Below are positions 57,875 to 64,000 of a stretch of DNA of 64,000 bases, piece by piece. The stretch is from Streptomyces californicus. GTDB lineage: Bacteria > Actinomycetota > Actinomycetes > Streptomycetales > Streptomycetaceae. How positions within the stretch are numbered: the first letter of the stretch is position 1; each line of letters begins with the position of its first letter. The stretch covers positions 48,244-112,243 of the forward strand of contig NZ_JNZZ01000021.1 in assembly GCF_000717645.1 (NCBI RefSeq), read 5' to 3'. The translations under genes and the position numbers were made by a program. Below the pieces are notes generated by a model. It was given only the letters and a program-made list of their open reading frames with translations. It searched no databases and was not told the DNA's origin.

Positions 57875-58753
57875 ATGCCGCACGACCGCCCCGCCCACGC
57901 CCGTACCGCCGCCCCTGCTCCCCTGCCCGCCGACGCCCTGCCCCTGGCCCGCCGCATCGAACTGCTGCGCACGACCGCCGAGGCCGACCCCCGCGTGGAG
58001 GGCGTTCTGCTGTACGGGTCCTGGACGCTCGGCGAGGCCGACGCCCACTCGGATCTGGACGCGTACCTCTATGTACGGGAGGAGGACGTGGCCGCCTTCG
58101 ACGGGCGGGAGTTCGTGGAGCGGCTGGCCCCGCTGAAGCTGGCGTACACCAACATGTACGGCATCCTCGCCGTGGTCTTCGAGGACCTGATGCGCGGCGA
58201 GTTCCACGTCGAGCCGGCCGGAACCGGCATCGCGGAGATCGCCGGCTGGCGTGACCAGATCCACCTCCCCCGCCCCGAGGCGGCCGTCCTCCTGGACCGC
58301 ACGGGCCGCCTGACCGCCGCCGCCCGCGAACTGGCCGCCCTCACCCCGCCGGAACCGGTCGCCACCGCCCAGCAGCTCACCGACGAACTGGCCAACTGGA
58401 CCCTGATGCTGGCCCACGTCCGCGCCCGGGGCGAGCACGCCCGCGCCCACCACCTGCTGCACGCCGTGATCGCCCCGCTCCAGCTCAAGCTCTGCCGCCT
58501 GCTGCGCGGCTCGACCGCCCACTGGCTCACCCCGAGCCGCGCCCTGGAGGCGGACCTGCCGGCCACGGACGTCGAGCGGTACGCCACGACCACCGGGCCC
58601 CTGACCCCGGAGGCGGTCCACACGGCGTCCGCGAACAGCTGGCAGTGGAGCCGCGACCTGGCGGCCGAGACGGCGGACCGCTGGGGCGTCCGGCTGCCGT
58701 CGGAGCTGCACGAGGAGATCGCCCGGGTGCTGTCGAGCTCATCTCGTTCGTGA
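57875..58753 (+). CDS. Nucleotidyltransferase-fold protein, lincosamide/aminoglycoside adenylyltransferase-like
   Basis: 292 residues with CAGGAG upstream. The polymerase-beta fold signature is VEGVLLYGSWTLGEADAHSDLDAYLYV: GS..xG..DxxSDLD, with two metal-binding Asp. The helical C-terminal half (ATAQQLTDELANWTLMLAHVRARGEHARAHHLLHAVIAPLQLKLCRLL) resembles Lnu(F)/LinF-type lincosamide and ANT-type enzymes. It might inactivate an antibiotic by adenylylation or serve a housekeeping role. It lies alone; the 349 bases before it (57526-57874) contain no gene. A 46-base perfect palindrome follows. Confidence 0.75.
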   Translation: MPHDRPAHARTAAPAPLPADALPLARRIELLRTTAEADPRVEGVLLYGSWTLGEADAHSDLDAYLYVREEDVAAFDGREFVERLAPLKLAYTNMYGILAVVFEDLMRGEFHVEPAGTGIAEIAGWRDQIHLPRPEAAVLLDRTGRLTAAARELAALTPPEPVATAQQLTDELANWTLMLAHVRARGEHARAHHLLHAVIAPLQLKLCRLLRGSTAHWLTPSRALEADLPATDVERYATTTGPLTPEAVHTASANSWQWSRDLAAETADRWGVRLPSELHEEIARVLSSSSRS

Positions 58754-58777
58754 CGAAACGGGCGGATCCGTCGACCC

Positions 58778-58823
58778 ACCACGGGGCCCCGCCGGACACG
58801 TGTCCGGCGGGGCCCCGTGGTTT
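58778..58823. terminator. 46-base perfect palindrome, bidirectional terminator
   Basis: Two 23-base arms (58778-58800, 58801-58823) meet at CACGTG with no spacer and are followed by TTT. It separates the convergent nucleotidyltransferase and mfd genes, starting 25 bases past one stop and ending 15 before the other. Confidence 0.85.
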
Positions 58824-58837
58824 CGCGTGTCCGGGGG

Positions 58838-61800
58838 TTACGACCCCAGGATCGTCGTCAGGAACTCGCCCGTCCACGACAGCAGTTCGCGGCCGATGAC
58901 CGGTTTGCCGCCGATGCGGCCCGTCGTCGGGCGCGGGACCAGGATCTGGTGGGCGGCCGGCTTGATGAGCGCCTTGGGGTGCAGGCGCTTGAGGCGGAGT
59001 TCCTGGGACTCGCGCAACTCCACCGGCGCGAAGCGGATGTTGGAGCCCTGGAGGACGATCTCGCCGACGCCGCAGGCGCGGGCCAGCATGCGCAGGCCGG
59101 CGACCAGCAGGAGGTTCTCGACCGGTTCGGGCAGGGGGCCGTAGCGGTCGGTCAGCTCCTCGCGGACCGCGCGGATGTCGTCCTCCGAGGTGGCCGAGGC
59201 GATCGCGCGGTACGCCTGGAGGCGCAGCCGCTCGCCGGGGGCGTAGTCGTGCGGGACGTGCGCGTCGACCGGGAGCTCGATCTTGACCTCCAGCGGCGGC
59301 TCCTCCTCGACGCCGCCCTCCATCTGGGCCCGGTAGTCCGCGACCGCCTCGCCGACCATGCGGACGTACAGGTCGAAGCCGACGCCCGCGATGTGGCCGG
59401 ACTGCTCGCCGCCGAGGAGGTTGCCCGCGCCGCGGATCTCCAGGTCCTTCATCGCCACGTACATGCCCGCGCCCATCTCCGTGTGCTGGGCGATCGTGGC
59501 CAGGCGTTCGTGGGCGGTCTCGGTGAGCGGCTTCTCCGGCGGGTAGAGGAAGTAGGCGTAGCCGCGGTCGCGGCCCCGGCCCACCCGGCCGCGCAGCTGG
59601 TGGAGTTGGGAGAGGCCGAAGTTGTCGCCGCGCTCCACGATCAGGGTGTTGGCGTTGGAGATGTCGATGCCCGACTCCACGATCGTCGTGGAGACCAGGA
59701 CGTCGAACTTCTTCTCCCAGAAGTCCACCACCACCTGTTCCAGGGCCTGTTCGGACATCTGGCCGTGCGCCGTGGCGATGCGCGCCTCCGGGACGATCTC
59801 GCGCAGGCGGGCGGCGGCCCGGTCGATGGACTCCACCCGGTTGTGGATGTAGAACACCTGGCCCTCGCGCAGCAGTTCACGCCGGACGGCCGCGCCGATC
59901 TGCTTCTCCTCGTACGGGCCGACGAAGGTGAGGACCGGGTGGCGCTCCTCCGGCGGGGTGGTGATCGTGGACATCTCGCGGATGCCGGTGACCGCCATTT
60001 CGAGCGTACGGGGAATGGGGGTGGCGGACATGGTGAGCACGTCCACGTTGGCGCGGAGCTTCTTCAGCTGCTCCTTGTGCTCGACGCCGAACCGCTGCTC
60101 CTCGTCCACGATGACCAGGCCGAGGTCCTTGAACTTGGTCTCGGAGGAGAAGAGGCGGTGCGTGCCGATGACCAGGTCGACCGAGCCGTCCTTGAGCCCC
60201 TCCAGCGTCGCCTTGGACTCCGCCTCCGACTGGAAGCGGCTCAACGCGCGCACGTTGACCGGGAATTGGGAGTAGCGCTCGGTGAACGTGCCGTAGTGCT
60301 GCTGGACGAGGAGGGTCGTGGGCACGAGGACCGCGACCTGCTTGCCGTCCTGAACCGCCTTGAACGCGGCGCGGACCGCGATCTCCGTCTTGCCGTAGCC
60401 GACGTCGCCGCAGATCAGCCGGTCCATCGGGACCGTCTTCTCCATGTCCTCCTTGACCTCGGCGATGGTGGAGAGCTGGTCGGGCGTCTCCGCGTACGGG
60501 AAGGCGTCCTCCAGCTCCCGCTGCCACGGGGTGTCCGCGCCGAACGCGTGGCCGGGGGCCGCCATCCGGGCGCTGTACAGCTTGATGAGGTCGGCGGCGA
60601 TCTCCTTGACCGCCTTCTTCGCCCGCTGCTTCGTCTTCGTCCAGTCCGCGCCGCCGAGCCGGTGCAGCGTCGGGGCCTCGCCGCCGACGTACTTGGTGAC
60701 CTGCTCCAGCTGGTCGGTCGGGATGTACAGGCGGTCGCCGGGCTGGCCGCGCTTGGCGGGGGCGTACTCGACGAGCAGGTACTCGCGGGTCGCGCCCTGG
60801 ACCGTGCGCTGCACCATCTCCACGTACCGGCCGACACCGTGCTGCTCGTGGACGATGTAGTCGCCGACCTCCAGCGTCAGCGGGTCGATCGTCTTCCTGC
60901 GGCGGGCCGGCATCCGGCCCAGGTCCTTGGTGGCGGTGCGCTGGCCGGTCAGGTCGGTCTCGGTCAGCACGGCGAGCTTCAGCGCCGGGTCCACGAAGCC
61001 CTGGTCGATCGCGCCGCAGGAGACGTGGACCAGGGACGGGGTGATCTCGGTCAGGTCCGCGTCGAGGCGGGCCGCGATGCCCTCGCCGCCCAGCACCTCG
61101 ACCGTACGGGAGGCGAGCCCCTGGCCCTCCGTGACGTACACCGTGCGCCAGCCGTCGGCCAGCCAGCCCTTGGTGTCGGCCAGGGCGCGGGCGGTGTCGC
61201 CCCGGTACGCCTCGGGGGCGTGCATGGAGAGCTGGAGGGTGTCGTCGTCGTGGTCGGCGGCGTCGGCCGCGAAGGGGGAGACCGTCCACCACATCATGCC
61301 CAGCTCGCGGGCCCGGTCCCGGACGTCCGCGATGCCCCACAGCGAGGCCGCGCCGACGTCGATCGGAGCCTCGCCGCCGCCCGCGCTCGCCGCCCACGAC
61401 GCCTGGAGGAACTCCTGGCTCGTGGCGACCAGGTCGGCCGCCCGCGTCCGCACCCGCTCGGGGTCGCAGACGATCGCCATCGCGCCCTTCGGCAGGACGT
61501 CGAGCAGCAGCTCCATGTCGTCGACCAGGACGGGGGCCAGGGACTCCATGCCCTCGACCGCGATGCCCTCGGCGATCTTCCCCAGCAGCTCGCCCAGCTC
61601 CGGGTGCTCCTCGGCGAGGACGGCCGCCCGCTCCCGCACCTGGTCGGTGAGCAGCAGCTCGCGGCAGGGCGGGGCCCACAGACCGTGGGCGGCGACCTCC
61701 AGGGACCGCTGGTCGGCGATCTTGAAGTAGCGGATCTCCTCGACGTCGTCGCCCCAGAACTCCACCCGAAGGGGGTGCTCCTCGGTCGGCGGGAAGACGT

Positions 61801-62371
61801 CCAGGATGCCGCCGCGCACGGCGAACTCGCCGCGCTTCTCGACCAGTTCCACCCGGGCGTACGCGGCGGCCGCCAGCGCCTCCACCACCTCGCCCAGATC
61901 CGCGCTCTGCCCGCTCTCCAGCGACACCGGCTCCAGCTCGCCGAGCCCCTTGACCTGCGGCTGGAGCACGGAGCGGATCGGCGCGACAACGACCGAAACC
62001 GGGCCGGTCTCCGGGTCGTCCTCGCGCGGGTGCGCCAGGCGGCGCAGCACGGCGAGGCGGCGGCCCACGGTGTCGGAGCGGGGCGAGAGCCGCTCGTGCG
62101 GCAGCGTCTCCCAGGAGGGGTACTCGGCGACCGTGTCCGGCGGCAGCAGGGTGCGCAGGGCGGCGGCCAGGTCCTCGGCCTCCCGCCCGGTCGCGGTGAC
62201 GGCCAGCACCGTACGGCCGGTCTGCCGGGCCAGCGCGGCGACGGCGAACGGGCGTGCGCCGGGCGGGCCCACCAGGTCGACGTGGGCCCGGTGCCCGTCC
62301 CCGGCGGCCTTCACCGCCTCGGCGAGCGCCGGGTCGGTGACGACGACGTCCAGCAGACCGTGCAGACTCAT
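58838..62371 (-). CDS. mfd: Transcription-repair coupling factor
   Basis: 1177 residues. Mfd removes RNA polymerase stalled at DNA damage and recruits UvrA. The N-terminal UvrB-like region (LVGPPGARPFAVAALARQTG.., EYPSWETLPHERLSPRSDTVGRRLAVL) is followed by the RNA-polymerase-interacting domain (IDPLTLEVGDYIVHEQHGVGRYVEM..GDRLYIPTDQLEQV). The SF2 translocase has Walker A CGDVGYGKTEIAVRAAFKA, VLVPTTLLVQQHYGTF, DEEQRFGVEHKEQLK and SATPIPRTLEMA; the TRG domain holds QLRGRVGRG. The UvrA-binding C-terminus is complete. ATG 62371 fits homology and GGA-type site; the frame is open further up. Confidence 0.96.
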   Translation of the reverse strand: MSLHGLLDVVVTDPALAEAVKAAGDGHRAHVDLVGPPGARPFAVAALARQTGRTVLAVTATGREAEDLAAALRTLLPPDTVAEYPSWETLPHERLSPRSDTVGRRLAVLRRLAHPREDDPETGPVSVVVAPIRSVLQPQVKGLGELEPVSLESGQSADLGEVVEALAAAAYARVELVEKRGEFAVRGGILDVFPPTEEHPLRVEFWGDDVEEIRYFKIADQRSLEVAAHGLWAPPCRELLLTDQVRERAAVLAEEHPELGELLGKIAEGIAVEGMESLAPVLVDDMELLLDVLPKGAMAIVCDPERVRTRAADLVATSQEFLQASWAASAGGGEAPIDVGAASLWGIADVRDRARELGMMWWTVSPFAADAADHDDDTLQLSMHAPEAYRGDTARALADTKGWLADGWRTVYVTEGQGLASRTVEVLGGEGIAARLDADLTEITPSLVHVSCGAIDQGFVDPALKLAVLTETDLTGQRTATKDLGRMPARRRKTIDPLTLEVGDYIVHEQHGVGRYVEMVQRTVQGATREYLLVEYAPAKRGQPGDRLYIPTDQLEQVTKYVGGEAPTLHRLGGADWTKTKQRAKKAVKEIAADLIKLYSARMAAPGHAFGADTPWQRELEDAFPYAETPDQLSTIAEVKEDMEKTVPMDRLICGDVGYGKTEIAVRAAFKAVQDGKQVAVLVPTTLLVQQHYGTFTERYSQFPVNVRALSRFQSEAESKATLEGLKDGSVDLVIGTHRLFSSETKFKDLGLVIVDEEQRFGVEHKEQLKKLRANVDVLTMSATPIPRTLEMAVTGIREMSTITTPPEERHPVLTFVGPYEEKQIGAAVRRELLREGQVFYIHNRVESIDRAAARLREIVPEARIATAHGQMSEQALEQVVVDFWEKKFDVLVSTTIVESGIDISNANTLIVERGDNFGLSQLHQLRGRVGRGRDRGYAYFLYPPEKPLTETAHERLATIAQHTEMGAGMYVAMKDLEIRGAGNLLGGEQSGHIAGVGFDLYVRMVGEAVADYRAQMEGGVEEEPPLEVKIELPVDAHVPHDYAPGERLRLQAYRAIASATSEDDIRAVREELTDRYGPLPEPVENLLLVAGLRMLARACGVGEIVLQGSNIRFAPVELRESQELRLKRLHPKALIKPAAHQILVPRPTTGRIGGKPVIGRELLSWTGEFLTTILGS

Positions 62372-62922
62372 GAAGTTTCCGTCCGGGTGATCAAGGGGTA
62401 CCGGCAGCAGGCTGGCGCCGGCGGGCGAGCAACGCGAAGGGCCCGACACGTGAGACGGGCCGGGGTGATTTCCAGGGTACGGCCCGGGACCGACAGCCGC
62501 GCCCGCAACGGGTGGGCCGACCGACTCCCCGCCCGTATCGCCGAGCCCGCTCCCCGCCCGCATCGCCGGGCCCGCCGCCCGGTCCGCGCCCGCTTCGGTC
62601 CCGCGCCCCGGCCGCGCGCCGCCGTCCGTCGCGCCGACACGGCCGCTCGTCGGCCGTCGCACACCGTTCATCTCCGGATCGCACACAGTTGCGCCCGGGG
62701 CCCTCACAGGACGGTCGTCAGCGTCTAGTCTTTGCCCGACCATCACACGGGCCCGCGCGCGTGCGAGACCGTGCGGGCGGCAGGTGCGCCGCCCCGCGCG
62801 TCGCACCGGGCGGAACCGGGCACAGTCGACGGCACGGGCGGAGCGGGCAGCGGACGGGACGGGCGGCGTGGGGCGATCCCCCTCGGTGCACGGCCCCACG
62901 GCACCAGGCATCGGGGGCGTAC

Positions 62923-63930
62923 GTGGACGAGAACGAGATGTCTGTCTTCGGGGTTCCGGAGGCCGAGGAAGAGCTCTACCGGCACTTCCTGCGCAACCCC
63001 GGCACCCGCGCCGACGGCCTCCACCTCCTGCTGGGCTCCCGGCCCCGGGCGACCCGCGCGGGGATCGCCCGCCTCCAGGAGCTGGGCCTGCTGCACGCCG
63101 AGGACACGGAGCGGCGGATCTTCCCGGCCGACCCCGAGGTGGCCCTGGCCCGGCTGGTGGACGTCCGGCTCCACGCGCTCCACCAGGAGCTGCAGCGCGT
63201 CACCCGATCGCGGCACGTCATTGACGGTCTACGCGCGGAGCAGGGGGCCGGTACGCCGCCTCCGCAGGGCATCGAGCAGTTGGAGGGGCTGGCCCAGATC
63301 CGCGACCGGATCGACGACCTGGCCTTCTTCGCCCGGGACGAGATCCTCTCCGTGGAGCCGTACACCCGGCTGTCGGCCGAGAACATCGCCCGGTCCCGCC
63401 CGCTGGACCTGCGCTGCCTGCGGCGCGGGGTGCGGATCCGCAACGTCGTCTCCAGCACGGCGCTCCAGGACCCGCCGACCGCCGACTACCTGCGGGAGCT
63501 GGCCGAGCACGGGGCCGCGATCCGGGTGACGGCGGACACCACGGAGCGGCTGCTCGTCTACGACCGCCGGACGGCGCTCGTACCGCTGGACCCGCGCGAC
63601 ACCTCGCGGGGCGCGCTCCTCGCCCACCGGAGCGGCCTGGTCTCCAACATCATCTCGCTGTTCGAACGGATCTGGGACCAGGCGGACGATCTCGCGGGGG
63701 CGGGCGGCCCGGCCGGGGGCGGCGGGGAGTCCGCGGCCCCCGCGCCCTCCGGGATCGAGCGGCGGGTGCTCGTGTCGATGTGCACGGCGGGCAAGGACGA
63801 GGCCGGCGCGCGGGAGCTGGGGGTGTCGGTGCGCACCTACCGGCGGCACGTCGCCGACCTGATGCAGACGCTCGGCGCGGCCAGCCGGGCGCAGGCCGCG
63901 CTGCTGGCCCGCGAGCGCGGCTGGATCTGA
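62923..63930 (+). CDS. Two-domain HTH regulator (TrmB-like N-terminus, LuxR-like C-terminus)
   Basis: 335 residues. The N-terminal winged helix (EEELYRHFLRNPGTRADGLHLLLGSRPRATRAGIARLQELGLLHAEDTERRIFPADP) is of TrmB type. The middle (FFARDEILSVEPYTRLSAENIARSRPLDLRCLRRGVRIRNVVSSTAL) matches the ligand-like region of Streptomyces regulators of this class. The C-terminal HTH (RRVLVSMCTAGKDEAGARELGVSVRTYRRHVADLMQTLGAASRAQAALLARERGWI) is LuxR-like but with an unusual first helix. Start is GTG 62923 with GGGGG upstream; ATG 62938 is an alternative. The 551-base gap from mfd (62372-62922) shows only dispersed promoter-like pieces such as TAGTCT near 62727. Confidence 0.82.
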   Translation: MDENEMSVFGVPEAEEELYRHFLRNPGTRADGLHLLLGSRPRATRAGIARLQELGLLHAEDTERRIFPADPEVALARLVDVRLHALHQELQRVTRSRHVIDGLRAEQGAGTPPPQGIEQLEGLAQIRDRIDDLAFFARDEILSVEPYTRLSAENIARSRPLDLRCLRRGVRIRNVVSSTALQDPPTADYLRELAEHGAAIRVTADTTERLLVYDRRTALVPLDPRDTSRGALLAHRSGLVSNIISLFERIWDQADDLAGAGGPAGGGGESAAPAPSGIERRVLVSMCTAGKDEAGARELGVSVRTYRRHVADLMQTLGAASRAQAALLARERGWI

Positions 63931-64000
63931 GGCCCGGGAGGGGAGGGGCGGGGCCCGGGAGACGCGGGGCCCGGGAGGGACGGGGGGCGGGAGGCGCGGG
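63931..64000 (+). repeat. GGCCCGGGAG repeats beginning at a stop codon
   Basis: GGCCCGGGAG occurs at 63931 (directly after the TGA of the regulator gene), 63952 and 63968, in a G-rich stretch continuing to the window end. Spacing is irregular (21 and 16 bases). Confidence 0.4.

Overview
The window is about 70% GC or higher. Starts are ATG, GTG or (once) TTG with purine-rich ribosome sites, and many neighbouring genes overlap by 1-4 bases (ATGA, GTGA, TGATG). Together with a sigma-F-type regulator, Rpf cell-wall hydrolases, a hrdB-like promoter grammar and a tRNA-Leu(UAA), this marks the chromosome core of a Streptomyces. From memory, the gene order (POT transporter, sigI, hut genes, CBS, thiolase, ABC exporter, cfa, ndh, ppx, DUF501, divIC, eno, two rpf genes, mazG, mfd) resembles the SCO3062-SCO3110 part of S. 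coelicolor. No database was consulted.

Layout. 1-6600: a peptide transporter, then a four-gene surface-protein cluster on the minus strand (two sortase-type substrates, an Ig-like membrane protein and a DUF916/WxLIP-like protein). 6800-9150: a partner-switching module (kinase-type anti-sigma, STAS antagonist, divergent sigma factor). 9300-16800: a histidine/urocanate operon (hutU, an M20 amidohydrolase, hutF, hutI) sharing a control region with a divergent amino-acid permease. 16900-19260: a Roadblock/winged-helix cluster with three Roadblock proteins. 19290-28100: an RpiR regulator, cystathionine beta-synthase, SGNH hydrolase, thiolase and small conserved proteins. 28280-28362: bldA, the UUA-reading tRNA. 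28990-32410: an ABC exporter pair. 32600-42200: cfa, ndh with a Rex-like box, ppx-DUF501-divIC-eno, and two rpf genes, the first behind a c-di-AMP (ydaO) riboswitch. 42360-57530: P450 plus STAND-like ATPase, mazG, a SurA-type lipoprotein, a Ser/Thr kinase, an orphan N6-methylase fusion, lipoproteins, acetyltransferases and an exported HNH nuclease. 57870-63930: a nucleotidyltransferase, mfd and a TrmB/LuxR-like regulator.

Threads across the window. (1) bldA is present, and the only in-frame TTA codon I found by eye is codon 31 of the second Roadblock gene. (2) Tandem repeats cluster at stop codons: at several genes the last codons and the stop are part of a repeat unit that is re-copied into the downstream spacer (2092, 10744, 25282, 46445, 50009; weaker at 56743 and 63930). 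(3) No IS element, prophage, CRISPR array or rRNA gene was seen; this is core chromosome with a few accessory insertions.
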